A stretch of 64,000 nucleotides of DNA from Chlorocebus sabaeus (Eukaryota; Chordata; Mammalia; Primates; Cercopithecidae): NCBI RefSeq assembly GCF_047675955.1, contig NC_132911.1, positions 70,465,133 through 70,529,132 of the forward strand, in the 5' to 3' direction. How positions within the stretch are numbered: the stretch's first letter is position 1; each line of letters begins with the position of its first letter. Shown piece after piece: positions 10,326-20,792 of the stretch. The notes below the pieces were generated by a model. That model saw nothing but the letters and a program-made list of their open reading frames with translations. It searched no databases and had not been told where the DNA came from. The position numbers were made by a program, and so were the translations under genes.

Positions 10326-10917
10326 TGCAATGGTTAATTTTATGTGTCAGCCTGACTGGGGTAGGAGACACTGAGATAGTTGGAGAAACTATTTCTTGGT
10401 GTGTCTACGAGGTGTTTCAGAAGAGATTAGCATTTGAATCAGTGGACTCAGTAAAGATGATCCCTCACCATGGTGGGTGTACATCATCCAAACACCACAG
10501 TGGGTGGGCATCAACCAAACTGCTGAAGGCCTCAATAGAACAAAAAGGCAGACGAAGGACACATTCTCTCTCTGCTTGAACTGGGACATCTGTCTTCTTC
10601 TGCCCTTGGACATTGGAGCTCCTGCTTCTTAAGCCTTCAGACTCCAGGACTATACCAGCACCCTATCCTTACCCTTACCCCTCGTTCTCAGGCCTTCAGA
10701 CTCAAACCCAATTATACCACTGGCTTTCCTGGTTCTTCAACTTGCAGACAGCATATGGTGGGAATTCTCAGCTTCCATAATCACATGAGTCAATTCCCAT
10801 AATAGATCTCCTCATCTATATCTAGATCTGTATCCATATTCATATCTTTATCTATATCTATATATCTATATATATCCTATTGGTTCTGTTTCTCTAGGGA
10901 ACTCTGAAAAATACACA
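10326..10917 (+). mobile_element. MLT2-type (ERVL) solo LTR
   Basis: It follows the MLT2 layout: 'ggttaattttatgtgtcagc', 'gaatcagtggactcagtaaa', 'ggcctcaatagaacaaaaag', 'ataatcacatgagtcaattc', a TATA/ATCTA-rich block and 'ctattggttctgtttctcta' near the end. There is no internal ERVL sequence. The 300-nt frame 10280-10579 inside it is not a gene. Confidence 0.75.
10800..10880. repeat. (TATC/TATA)n microsatellite within the MLT2 LTR
   Basis: Imperfect 'tctatatctagatctg...tatctatatctatatatc' alternation. MLT2 LTRs carry a short TA-rich tract at this place, here expanded. Confidence 0.8.
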
Positions 10918-11055
10918 GATATTAATATAGTTGGCTTTCAAGAATGATTAGCCAATTGTCAATCAATAAACTTATCTCAATGGTGACAATGCTGAAGGCT
11001 GCACTCTTGAAGTCTATTCTGAGTCAACATAGATCTTTCCATTCTCACCAGCTAA

Positions 11056-11165
11056 GCATAATTGGCCTAATTTTATGATGAAGAAGCTAAGGCTCAGAAA
11101 GGTTAAGAAACTTGCTTGACATCAGCAGCTACTAAGCAGAGTAACGGGATCAACACTGAACGGCA
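11056..11165 (-). mobile_element. MIR, antisense
   Basis: 'tttatgatgaagaagctaag', 'gctcagaaaggttaagaaac' and 'agcagctactaagcagag' are the antisense MIR core. Bases 10918-11055 before it are unassigned. Confidence 0.8.
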
Positions 11166-12234
11166 CCTCAGCTCAGGCACGCACAACCTCTTCCCTACTT
11201 CAGTCCTAGCACTCCTGGAAGCCCAGCCCTGCCTATACCTGCCCAGCCCCATCTGTACTGCCCCCAGGAGGGATGTGTGTGTGAACAGGAGCCTTGCCCA
11301 GCATGCTGAGGTTGGGACCCAGAGCACCTGTGCCCTTCATGAATCCCTCAGGGTGGAGACTGACATGAATGCCACAGCAGGCAGGGGGAGGAGTGCCCCT
11401 TAGGTTGCCTGTGAGAGAGGCGTATGTGTCATCCACCCATAAGCAAGCATGAAGATCACACCATCTGCATTTTAAATTGGCCTCATTTCTACACTCTTTT
11501 GTTTCCACTTTTACTTCTCCTCTTTCTTTCTCAACTTTTTCCAATCCATATTTTATGCATGTTTGTTAGATACTTTAAATTATATTAGGAATAAGTTAGG
11601 AGTGACATAAACAAGCTGGCAAATAAGCTCTGCACAAGGTCCACTTGAATGCGCCAGGAAAACCAAAACAGACCAGGGTAGAAGCTGCCCTCCCTTCTGA
11701 CAGATCCCAGTGCAGCCCTGCTAGTGCCAGGTGAGTCACCCAGGAGAGCCCCGCATTCCACCTGCCTCACAGAGCCTGGAGAAACTGAACGAGCTGCCAG
11801 CTGTCCTGGATGTGGGGCCTCCAGGCAAACAGAAGACAGGGGAACCAAGGCTTGGCCACCTAACCTTGTAAAACAGAACAATTCAGGTAAAAGATGGAAT
11901 CCAGGAGGCAGGGCAAGGAGGAGCTAGGAAGAAGGTCCTGGGGGCTTGTCCACAAAGCTCTCCCCTGCCTGACAGCCACCGGCACCCTCCAGATGGCAGA
12001 GGGGTGGGAACACAGGAGGCTTGTACCTAGTGCCCTGTCCCAGGGAACAGGACTTAGGCATTGTTTACAGAATGAGGCGGAGGAAGTGTCTACCTCAAAT
12101 CTTGCTAACTGTTCAAGGGCCAGTGTCACAGTGCATGGCCAAATTTGAAGTTTTGTCTGAAACCAACGTAAGCTTCAGGTTTGGGTGGATGCTGGTGATA
12201 TTTTATTGCACAAGGTGGGAGGGGGTGTATTTTT
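11166..12234. other. Unassigned, GC-richer sequence
   Basis: GC-rich relative to the rest of the window, with overlapping chance frames on both strands (for example 11233-11544 minus). No repeat or coding signature recognised and the sequence is CpG-poor, so it does not look like an unmethylated island. Confidence 0.5.
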
Positions 12235-12470
12235 AATATATAAATTGAATCATGTATCTCCCTTGCCTAAAAGTCTCCAACAGCTTGCTATGTCACTTAA
12301 AACAAAACCCCAAGACCCACAGCTTGGTCTGGCCATGCCTGCCTCTGGGAGCCACCCTGTCAGCCTCACCCCTTTCTCACTGCACTCAAGTGAGCACCCT
12401 GTTTGCCTCTCATTCTGGGTCATTGCCCACCATGCTGATCTTTTCCAGGATGGCTGCCAGGACTCAGCTG
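12235..12470 (+). mobile_element. L2 fragment
   Basis: 'aaattgaatcatgtatctcc', 'cctaaaagtctccaacagc', 'tcacttaaaacaaaacccc' and 'cttggtctggccatgcctg' follow the L2 order. The 161-codon open frame across it (12185-12670) joins L2 to LTR-like sequence and is not credible as a gene. Confidence 0.7.
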
Positions 12471-12499
12471 AGCCAGAACCTCCTCCATGGGGTCACCCT

Positions 12500-12910
12500 A
12501 AAGGAGTTCAGGACACGCCACTCCAAAATATGCTGTTTTGGTATATTGGTTACTTTATACCAGGAGAGGATGCTAGAAGTCCACACCACACCCAGACAAA
12601 CTGGCCCAAACTGTCATTTCTCCCACCTACTCTTCCAAGGTCTCATCTGTCTTTCCTAAAAACCGTTTAATCTACCCTAAGTGGCTTACCTCCCCTTCCC
12701 CTTCCCCTAGGGAAACAAGCTCTCACATCTCACTGCTTTTTGGGGTATTCAGTTATTATCCTGGGATGCTCCTGTGCACGTAATATTTTAAATTAATAAA
12801 TGTATTGATTTTTTCTCCTGTTAATCTGCCTGTTATTCGTTTGTTTCATAGGCCCAGCTATGGAACCCAGGGGGGGGAGACGGGAAGTCTTTGCTCCCCC
12901 TAACACCCAC
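12500..12910 (+). mobile_element. LTR-like fragment (ERV R-U5 type), family not assigned
   Basis: It ends with features typical of an ERV LTR 3' part: 'attaataaatgtattgattt', 'tctcctgttaatctgcctg', then 'cccagctatggaacccagg' with a G-run and 'ggaagtctttgctccccc'. Upstream 'cgccactccaaaatatgctg' fits the same LTR. The 5' end is not visible. Confidence 0.55.
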
Positions 12911-12984
12911 CCTCAGCCCCAGGAGTCACTGTCCCATCATCTCCTGGGTTATTTTTTCATGGCAGTGTCAGCATCCGAACTTAT

Positions 12985-13100
12985 CCTGTCTTCACTGGGC
13001 TCTTCCCTCCGGAATATGAGCTCTATGAGCACCAGGCCTTGCCCCTTCACCTTTTCAAGCTGTCACAGTGTCCAGCCCAGAGTCCACTCGCACTTCATAG
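12985..13100 (+). mobile_element. Probable L2 3' fragment
   Basis: 'ctccggaatatgagctctatgagcaccag' and 'cacagtgtccagccc' resemble the L2 3' end, but the match is short. The rest of 12911-13303 holds an A-run (13266-13280) and nothing else I recognise. Confidence 0.4.
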
Positions 13101-13303
13101 GTCCTGCTCATGCCACCCTCTCCCCTTGTAGAAGCCTCATCCAGCAGAGGAACTCGCCCAGCACCACGCTGCCCACATGGGGCACTCAAACCGAGCAATC
13201 TGGCCCCACAGCAGGTGCTTGGTCTCCATAAAGTGCTGCCTCTGCAAATATTTGTCTCAGAAAGGGAAAAAAAAAAAAAAGAAATCCAGAAGTGTCAGGG
13301 TTT

Positions 13304-13616
13304 ATTTTTTGTTGTTGTTTTTTGTTTTTGTTTTTGAGACAGGGTCTCACTCTCACCCAGGCTGGAGTGCAGTGGTGCGATCTCTGCTAACTGCAACCTC
13401 CACCTCCAGGGGTCAAGCAATTATCCTGCCTCAGCCTCCCGAGTAGCTGGGACTACAGGTGCACACCACCATGCCCAGCTAATTTTTGTATTTTCAGTAG
13501 AGACAGGGTTTTGCCATGTTGGCCAGGCGGGTCTCAAACTCCTGACCTCAGGTGATCTGGCCGCCTCGGCCTCCCAAAGTGCTAGAATTACAGGCATGAG
13601 CTATTACACCCAGCCT
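13304..13616 (-). mobile_element. Alu (J/S), antisense
   Basis: From a (TTTTTG)-rich tail to 'acacccagcct': a full antisense dimer, with 'gacagggtctcactctcacc', 'cctgacctcaggtgatctgg' and a decayed CpG complement. Confidence 0.92.
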
Positions 13617-13639
13617 GTCTCCTCCTATTTCTACAGATG

Positions 13640-13866
13640 TCCACATTTCTAGCCACACAGACTCTGTCCCCCACCTGCAGGCCTCCCGGCCTTCCCTGAT
13701 TCGGCTGAGGAGCCTTGGCAAGGTGCCCACAGAGGATGCTGGGTCTCTTGGAGCTCGGACCATGTTCTTCCTGCTCATCTGCACATCGACCAGGGTGCAT
13801 CGAGCACATGGCATGGCATCTGGCCTGCAGCCAGCCCTCAGTAAAATTCTTGTTGAATGAATGAAT
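13640..13866 (+). mobile_element. L2 3' end
   Basis: 'ggcatctggcctgcagccagccctcagtaaaattcttgttgaatgaatgaa' is the classic L2 terminus. The upstream part is more divergent. With 12985-13100 it may be one L2 split by the Alu. Confidence 0.7.
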
Positions 13867-13954
13867 ACGAGTGAGCCTGGAGGAAGATGGGTAAGCATGA
13901 TCAAATGCCTCTGATCCCTGATAGGACAGTACATCACGGCCCCACTCAGGACCA

Positions 13955-14078
13955 CTTCAGCAGTCCCCAAACTTAAACATGCCCCCAAGTCTCCCCAGGG
14001 AGCTTCTTAAAAATGCACATTCCCACCCTGCAGATTGTGGAGCTGAGGCACAGCCAGGTTTGGGAATCATGGCATCCA
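13955..14078. mobile_element. MER5-like hAT DNA transposon remnant
   Basis: Termini resemble the MER5/Charlie inverted ends: 'cagcagtccccaaactta' on the left and 'ggtttgggaatcatgg' on the right, with 'gggagcttcttaaaaatgca' between. Length and layout fit MER5-sized non-autonomous hAT elements. Confidence 0.55.
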
Positions 14079-14116
14079 GTATTAGGGGCTGATAGATGAT
14101 TGCACACTGTATGCTT

Positions 14117-14192
14117 GGCCCAGTGCAGGCAGGATGATAACCTGTGTCCAGGAGTTTGAGACCAGCCTGGGCAATATGGTGAGACCTCATAA
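14117..14192 (+). mobile_element. Alu fragment (left arm part)
   Basis: 'gtccaggagtttgagaccagcctgggcaatatggtgagacctc' is Alu left-arm sequence; it runs straight into the purine repeat, so the repeat probably grew from its A-rich tail. Confidence 0.8.
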
Positions 14193-14307
14193 AAAGGAAA
14201 GAGAGAAAGAAAAGAAAGAAAGAGAGAGACAGAAGAAGGAAGAGGAGGAGGAGGAGGAGAAGGAGAAGGAGAAGAAAGAGAAAGAGAGAGAGAAAAAAAA
14301 ATTATAT
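14193..14307. repeat. (GA/GAA/GGA)n polypurine microsatellite
   Basis: About 110 bases of almost pure purine on the + strand (GAAA, GAGA, GGAGGA blocks). Such tracts can form triplex DNA. The frames here (14134-14325 plus, 13973-14401 minus) are low-complexity translations only. Confidence 0.95.
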
Positions 14308-14936
14308 ACTTATTGTCCCCCTTAATTGGCTCTGAATTTCTGCACCGTGATGAGGCTGTGTCACTTTCTGTGCTGTAGGGAGCCAGTGCCCGCTTGGGCA
14401 CTTGGTAAATTGTGAACGTATATTAATAGTCATAAAGCTTTTCCCTTTATCCTTCCAAGCTTCTTCTAAGGGTGAATCCAGTTCTTCCCTCTCACTGTGC
14501 ATGGTGGGCTTACAGGTCTTGAAAAGAGCATAAAGGAATTAGCCTGGTGATGACAGGAAAGTGAGGCATGCTTCCTCAATGCAGCCAGCAGCTGCTGGGA
14601 GAGACTCCAGGAGACCAGCTCGGGCTCAGAGGAAAGTGAGTGTGTTCTTCAATCAAACCATATAAAAAAAGGAGGTGACAGAAAAACACCAAGGGAAAAC
14701 TGGTCCTAAGGTAATGTGGGCCTGAAATCGAGTCTTAAAAGAGAGCCAGTTTGGGAAAAGGTGAGGTATGAATGGAGAGAAATCAAATACTGAGCATGAC
14801 CTCCCAGCAGAGAGTTGAAAACAATACAGCAGGCTTTCCAGCAGGGAAGAGTTTATTAATAACACTAACAATATAATGAAATGTACAGTTGTGAGGCACT
14901 TCTCCTTCAGAGAGGTCAAAGCATTTTCCCGTGTGG
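14308..14936. other. Unassigned unique sequence
   Basis: No repeat or gene recognised. Contains a short self-complementary patch near 14585 ('cagcagctgctg'). Confidence 0.5.
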
Positions 14937-15095
14937 CCAAATCCCTCTGCAATCTGATTCGATGGTTACTGTGGCTGGGATGGAAGAAAGGAAACTGAGG
15001 CATGGGGAGACAGGGTGAAATTAAGCTGCCTGCACCATTCACAGCAGATCAGACCCATGTGACAGATCTGCATTCGAAGCCCAGGAGTCTTTCCA
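14937..15095 (-). mobile_element. MIR, antisense
   Basis: 'ggaaactgaggcatggggag', 'agggtgaaattaagctgcc' and 'gatctgcattcgaagcccagg' match the antisense MIR core and 5' part. Confidence 0.75.
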
Positions 15096-15828
15096 CCAAC
15101 ACCTGCTGACATCTCATAATCACAGTGATGACACGCAAAGATCAGTAAAATCAGAAAAATAGAAAACTTGGATTAGAAGCCACTCAGACTGGCAAAGCAG
15201 CTCAGATCTCCAGGGTGGACTCCCCAAATGCCGCCCCATGAACAAACACGTCCATCTCTCAGCTCAGCCCTGGGTCAGTGGGACTGGGCAGCCAGGGGTG
15301 GTCCATCTGGTGTGACCCCTGGATCCCTATCAGGGCCTCAGCCATGGGAAGGTGGCGACACAGCCAGGTCTCTCTCAGCCCTGTCTTTGCTCCACACTTC
15401 ACACAGGTGACTCTGTCCACACCAGCAAGGAGTCTGAGTAAATCCCCTAAGTCCCTCTCATGGATCCAGGTCCCTGCAGTATATCTCTATGGAGAGGTTT
15501 CACCAGTTCCTCAAATGCAGCAGGTTCCAAACACCACATGTCCTTCTCTAACTCCCCTTCCTGCCTTCCCTTTTGCAATGAACACTGCCAGGATTCAGCT
15601 ATTACAGTTCCCCAGGCCATCCAGCTCCCCTGCCCACCCTCATCACCCTCTCCTCAACAGCGCCTCCTCCTGGCCCGTCTCCCTGTTCCTCAGCCACAGC
15701 CCTGATTCTGGGGCTCCTTGAGCCCAGACTGAGTAGGGTGGTAGCCTGTGCAGAACATCGGTGCTTCCCTCCCTGAGCTCCTCCCATTGCAGCAGTCTCT
15801 GCTAGGCTGCCACGGGGGCAAGGGGGCT
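15096..15828. other. Unassigned, pyrimidine-rich sequence
   Basis: C/T-rich with overlapping chance frames (15278-15721 and 15460-15705 plus, others minus). Parts (about 15580-15720) look weakly L2-like but I cannot support it. No splice or domain evidence for a gene. Confidence 0.45.
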
Positions 15829-15940
15829 GTGCTGATGTTCCTTTGTACTGGCATCACTCTTAGAATAAAATCCACACTCCTTAGTATGTCATCAGGCCGA
15901 GGTCTTCATGATTAAGCAACACCCTCCTCTCCAGCCTTTG
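15829..15940 (+). mobile_element. L2 fragment
   Basis: 'cactcttagaataaaatccacactccttagtatg' and 'ggccgaggtcttcatgatt' fit the conserved L2 segment that encodes near the end of its ORF. Confidence 0.65.
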
Positions 15941-16001
15941 TTATAGCAGCAACTAGGAAACTAATACCTGACTCAGGGGTCATCCAGGGGTAGAGAAAGA
16001 G

Positions 16002-16402
16002 TGTCCTAGTCATTTCCTGCAGCAATAACAAAATACCTGAGATTGGGTAACTTATAAAGAACATAAACTTTTTCTTTCTCACAGTTCTGGAGGCTGGAAA
16101 GCCCAGGACCTGGGCACTGGCAGATTCCATGTGTGTCTGGGGAGGGCTTCTCTCTGCTTCCAAGTTGGTGTCTTGTTGCTGCATCCTCCAGAGGGGAGGA
16201 GTGCTATGTCCTCACATAGCAGATGAGACAGGAAGGATGAAGTTGCCCCTTCAAGCCCTTTTATAAGGCACTAATCCATTCATGAGGGCCAAGCCCCCAT
16301 GGCCTACTCACCTCCTAAAGGCCTCACCTCGCAACACAATTGCATTGGGAATTAAGTTTCAACAGGAATTTTGGAGAGGACACAAACATTTAAACCATAG
16401 CA
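16002..16402 (-). mobile_element. MLT1/MST-type (ERVL-MaLR) solo LTR, antisense
   Basis: About 400 bp bounded by TG and CA. Antisense markers in order: 'tcctagtcatttcctgcagc', 'cctgagattgggtaacttat', 'cacagttctggaggctgga', 'ttttataaggcactaatcc' and 'acaaacatttaaaccatagc'. No internal MaLR sequence. Confidence 0.85.
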
Positions 16403-16574
16403 GAAGGAAAGGGGCTCCCTCCTCTCCAGCCCCTTCAGCCTCAACTACTACCGTGGCCCCCCCTACCTGTTCCCGTTTTTCAGTTATACCAACAAGTGCA
16501 CCAGGGTCCCCGTCTCCACACCGGGGTTAGGAGTGTCTGGCCCTCTTTCTCCACCTGGATAGACTCTGAGTCCT

Positions 16575-16994
16575 TGTATTCATTTCCTAGTTACTTCCTA
16601 ACAACATACCTCAAATTGGGTGTATTAAAGCAACAGAAATGTATGGTCTCAGTTCTGGAGACCAGAAGTCTGAAATCAAGACGCTCGCCAGGGCTATGCT
16701 CCCTCCGAAGGTGTGAGGGCCTCTCTCCTAGCCTCTGGTGGGTCCCTGGTTTGTGGTGGCATAACTCCAATCATCACCTGGTGCTCCCCTTGTGCGCGGC
16801 TGTTCCTGTGCCCAAACCTTCCCCTTTTTATAAGGACACCAGTCATATTGGGTTGGAGCCCATTCTAATGACTTCATTTTAACTTGATCATCCCTGTAAA
16901 GAACCTAACTCCAAATAATGGCACATTCTAAGGTACTGGGGCTCAGGATTCCCACATATTTTTCTTGGAGGGAACACTGTTCCACTCATAATGG
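16575..16994 (-). mobile_element. MLT1-type (ERVL-MaLR) solo LTR, antisense, second copy
   Basis: 'gtattcatttcctagttact', 'cctcaaattgggtgtattaa', 'ctcagttctggagaccaga', 'tttataaggacaccagtcat' and 'aagaacctaactccaaataa' give an older MLT1 subtype. Spaced about 170 bp from the copy at 16002-16402 but clearly a different subfamily, so not a tandem duplication. Confidence 0.8.
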
Positions 16995-17912
16995 TCCTAA
17001 AAGCCATAATTTGAACATCATCCCTAGGCCGGGCTCCTGCCTGGTCCTCATCACACCATACTATGAAGCCCACTTGTCTGTGCTACGCACTTGCCTGTGA
17101 CTCTGAGAGAAGAAATGGAGGCTTCTCTCAGATCCTACTCAGCTGGGTACATTGTGGGCATCAAACATGTTCCAGTGAATGAACAAAGATGGTGATGCAT
17201 CTTGCCAATGGTGGTGCTGGCTCCAATACCCGCCATCACCACAGGAGTACAGGTGGACACGTGATCAGCAGGTTTGAATGAACTCTGTCTTGACTCCGGC
17301 CTCAAGGACAACTAGGTGAGCTGGCAAATTTAGTCCATTTGTCTCATGCCAGCCTGGTCCCTAAAGCTGGAGACTTCAGCAAAGACGGGAACCCACAGGA
17401 TGGCATTTCAGGAGCTCCAAACCATTGTCCTGAATGTCATCTTTCAAGCTGTAGTCATGAATGGTTGCCAAGATGAAGAGAATTTTTTTCCCTAGTTGTT
17501 TTTCTCCTTGATCTTTCTCAGCACCCCATGGACCCATTCTTCTAGATGAGAGCCCTTAAAGGGGAACAATAGCAGAAACTCAAAGCTGTTGCTAAAATGT
17601 GCAGCTTGCTTCTGTCCCAACATGCAGAGCAGTTGCAGGGCCGCTATGCACCCATCACTTTCTCATATTCACACTGCTGCAAGTCTAAGGCCCACTCGGG
17701 GCTGGCTCAGGTCCCTGTTGTGGCTGGACCAGTCAGGACACTGCTCAGTGCTGGGTTTCTGACTGTAGCATCTGGCCTGTTCAAAGCAAGTTTTGAAATT
17801 AAAACCACTATCTTTCTATTCAGCTGTGGTAAAAATGTTGAAGATTAATTTGGAAGTGTAAGTCACAGCTGTTCTTCAATAACTGGCACGTCTGCGTGGA
17901 CCCTCTCATTTC
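16995..17912. other. Unassigned unique sequence
   Basis: No repeat or gene recognised. An 11-bp perfect inverted repeat (TCTGAGAGAAG at 17102-17112 with 17122-17132) is present. A 34-nt open stretch at 17823-17856 has a pyrimidine tract plus CAG before it and GTAAGT after it, but such pairs occur by chance. Confidence 0.5.
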
Positions 17913-18271
17913 TGTCTTAGTTCTTTCCTACTGCTCTGACAACATACCTTAGACTGGGTAATGTATAAATCACAGAAATTTATTGCTCACAGATCTGGGC
18001 ATTGGGAAGTTCAAGATCAAGGAGCTGGCAGGTTTGGTGTCCAGTGATGGCCCATTTCTCACGATAGTGCCTTCTAGCTGTGTCCTCACATGGTGGAAGG
18101 AGCATGCAAGCTTTCTCAAGCTTCTCTTATGCAGACGCTAATGCTATCTACTGGCCCTTTACCCTCATGACTCAATCACATCCTAAAGGCCCTGGCTCTT
18201 AACACTATTATGTTGGAGATTAGGCTTCAACATACGAATTTGGGGAGGACACAAACATTCAAACCACAGCA
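17913..18271 (-). mobile_element. MLT1-type (ERVL-MaLR) solo LTR, antisense, third copy
   Basis: 'tgtcttagttctttcctact', 'accttagactgggtaatgta', 'gtgtcctcacatggtggaag' and 'ggacacaaacattcaaacca' give the antisense MLT1 layout between TG and CA. Confidence 0.85.
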
Positions 18272-18655
18272 AACTCCAGTTTAATGAGCTATAAGATAAA
18301 GCTGTTTTCTCCAAGCTGGGCTGCTCACTCAGCGGTAGAACATCCATGAGCGTCGCATTTTGTTCCCAGTGTGCTCTGGTGGGTTTGTGGTGGCATAACT
18401 CCAAGTTGTCTTATCTATGTCTTTTTGCTGTGCTAAGATCCTTCCCAGGGAATACAAAATAGGTGAGCAGGGTGTGGCTGGAAGTGCCAGCACAGGTGGG
18501 AAGGATCCAGCCACTTCCTTTCTCCAGCGGTTCCTTCATGTTCTCAGGGATATGAGTTTCCCATCCTTAGAGTACAGCCTTTGCTTTCCATCGCTGGTTG
18601 TTACACTAATAATTAACAATAATAGCAATCATTTACTGAGCAACTTCACAGCACC
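18272..18655. other. Unassigned unique sequence
   Basis: Nothing recognised. The 23 nt at 18632-18654 recur exactly at 20758-20780 (see findings). Confidence 0.5.
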
Positions 18656-18780
18656 CTCCGAACTAGGCCCCCTTGTCCACACTCTATTAGAGAAGAAGCC
18701 AAGGGGTTATTTGCCAAACACCAACATGGTCAGTAAGTGGCAGATCTAGGAGTCTGGCCCCAGGTGGTTCAATTGAGGGC
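18656..18780 (-). mobile_element. MIR, antisense
   Basis: 'agaagccaaggggttatttg', 'catggtcagtaagtggcag' and 'atctaggagtctggccccagg' match antisense MIR. Diverged. Confidence 0.65.
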
Positions 18781-19485
18781 CTATATTGTTGGCTGAGTCA
18801 TCATCAATTCCTACAGGTCTTGAGAAATCAGAGTCAGAAACCAAACTTTGAATTGAATGAGATGTAACCCTGTCCTCTGCACATCCGGCACAAAGCACAT
18901 GAGCTGATCTTACTGACATAACTGGACTGAATCTTCCTCAATTGTTTTTCCCATTCCTGTCCTCCAATCATTGACGCAGATGGTGGGATGAGGCAAGAAA
19001 TCCACCTGAGTGGAAGCACAGACTGAAGCAGCACCAAAGAGAAGAAAATAACCTCCTTGTACCCAAGTAAGCCTCCAGCAGATTGGGCCCTGTGGGGATC
19101 CTTGCACAGCCTCATTGTAACAGCTGTGCCCTGGGTTCTTGTTTCTGCACTATCTATAGACTGTGCACAAATGACACTGGTTCCTGTATGCCTCACAGGG
19201 AAAGTAACTCAGCTCCTACCAGGCGAGCAGAGACGAAAATATGTCATAGGCTTCTATAGAAGTCATTCCTGTGCCAAGGCCAGAGGACAGGCTAGATAGA
19301 AGACCAGGCTTTGTAGGAACTCTATATATGGAGAGAGGAAGTGAGAAATGGCCTCAACTGACTCCAGAGACCAGACATGTGAATGTTCTTCATTTTAATC
19401 GACTTCTAATTCACACACATGGACCCAGCAGTTTATAAAACCCCAATTCTGACGTGAACTTAAAGCCTCAGTGACCCTGCCAGAG
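18781..19485. other. Unassigned unique sequence
   Basis: No repeat or coding signature recognised; overlapping short frames on both strands (18834-19299) look like chance. Confidence 0.5.
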
Positions 19486-19965
19486 GAGCTGAAAGTGCTA
19501 AGGAAGGGTGAACTCCCTCCACTGCCTAAAGCCTTCCAGTGGTTCCCATTGCCTTTGGGAGGAAGTTCAAGCTCTTTGACCAGTCATGAGGTCTGCACAG
19601 TGTGGCAGTCCAGGTCACTGCCACACCTGTGGTCTTGGGCTTCTGTAGATTCTCTAACACATCTTTCCTCTCTCCAAAGTAGCCATTCCCTATACAAAGC
19701 ACCCTCCTTGCCTGCTGACACCTGCTTATCCTTTGCATTTCTCCTGCTGAGGTTGTCTGAGCTCCCCAGAAACCCAGTTCAGTACATTTCCTAGGTTCCC
19801 TCCTAGCCCTTCTGCTCCCCTATTGAAGCACTCATCAGGATGCTGGAAACTGCTTGTTCCTCAACAGAAAGCTCCCTGCAGGCAGGGTCCAGATCGCTGT
19901 ACCGTTACTGTACACAGAGTGGACAATAGCATAGAGAAAACATTAACTGAAAAATGGATGGAGTA
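19486..19965 (+). mobile_element. L2, 3' region
   Basis: 'cactgcctaaagccttccag', 'tgcctttgggaggaagttc', 'agaaagctccctgcaggcag' and 'ggtccagatcgctgtac' follow the L2 order to its 3' end. The 107-codon frame here (19471-19794) is a divergent L2 translation at best. Confidence 0.75.
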
Positions 19966-20090
19966 AATGAGCACAGGGGTAAAGCTTGATTTTTTCCTTC
20001 TGTCCCTGAGAGGCCTCTTCCACTCACTGTTTTCTTGTTGACAGAGTCCATCCAAGAAGGGAACGCCAAGGATCCACCCAGGTTCTCTGA

Positions 20091-20440
20091 GTTTTGACTG
20101 TATCATATCAAAAAATATAATCTGGCTACTATAAAAAAGACAAAAGAGAACAATTTTAAGTGAGGGTGTGGAGAAAAGGGTACATTGTTGGTGGGAATGT
20201 AGATTGGTAGAGGAATTATGGAAAATAGCATGGAGGTTTCTAAAGAAATTAAAAATAGAACTACCATATGGCCTCGCAATTCCTCTTCTGAGTATATACC
20301 CAATGGAGATGAAATCTACCTTGTAAAGATATCTTTTATTTTACCTACCGTGTTCATTTTAACTTTATTTACAATAGACAAGACATGGAGTCAACCTATA
20401 TGTCTGTCGATGGATGAATGGATAAAGAAAATGTGGGTCT
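20091..20440 (+). mobile_element. L1M (old L1), ORF2 C-terminal part
   Basis: 'gagggtgtggagaaaagggt', 'agaactaccatatggcctcg', 'ttgagtatatacccaatgg'-like bases and 'gatggatgaatggataaag' mark the end of ORF2. An Alu and a microsatellite interrupt it; it resumes at about 20793. Bases 19966-20090 are unassigned. Confidence 0.85.
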
Positions 20441-20699
20441 GGGGCCGGTGACTCATGCCTGTAATTCCAGCACTTTGGAAGGCCAAGGCAGGAAGATTGC
20501 CTAAGCACAGGAATTCAAGATCAGCCTGGGCAACATAGTGAGACCTCATCTCTACTAAAAATACCAAAAAAAATCGGCTGAGTGTGATGGTGCATGCCAG
20601 TAGTCCCAGCAACTCAGGAGAGGCTGCAGTGATTGCACCACTGCACTCCAGCTGGGCAACAGAGCAAGACTATGTCTCAAAAAAGAAAAGAAAAAAAAG
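20441..20699 (+). mobile_element. Alu (old), with a shortened right arm
   Basis: Left arm intact from 'ggccggtgactcatgcctg'. The right arm lacks about 40 bp ('caactcaggagaggctgcag' joins two normally separate words), then 'ccactgcactccagctggg' and an A-rich tail. Confidence 0.9.
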
Positions 20700-20757
20700 T
20701 GACATATATATACATATATATGTGTGTGTGGGTGTGTGTATATATATATATATATAT
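20700..20757. repeat. (TA)n/(TG)n microsatellite after the Alu tail
   Basis: 'acatatatatacatatatat', then TGTG and a perfect TA run to 20757. It grew at the junction of the Alu tail and the L1. Confidence 0.95.
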
Positions 20758-20792
20758 TTTACTGAGCAACTTCACAGCACAGCATTCAATGA
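20758..20792. other. Short non-L1 filler with a 23-nt copy of 18632-18654
   Basis: Between the microsatellite and the resuming L1 lie about 35 nt that are not L1. The first 23 (20758-20780) are identical to 18632-18654. Confidence 0.6.

Noticed and set aside
12185..12670. 161-codon open frame
   Set aside because: It spans L2 and an LTR-like segment; an overlapping second frame is equally open. No protein family recognised.
13973..14401. 142-codon minus-strand frame rich in S/P
   Set aside because: Runs through the GA microsatellite; low-complexity artefact.
15278..15721. 147-codon open frame
   Set aside because: Pyrimidine-rich low-information sequence with competing frames; no supporting signals.
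17823..17856. 34-nt open block with CAG before and GTAAGT after
   Set aside because: Short, open in only one phase, no neighbour exons; chance.
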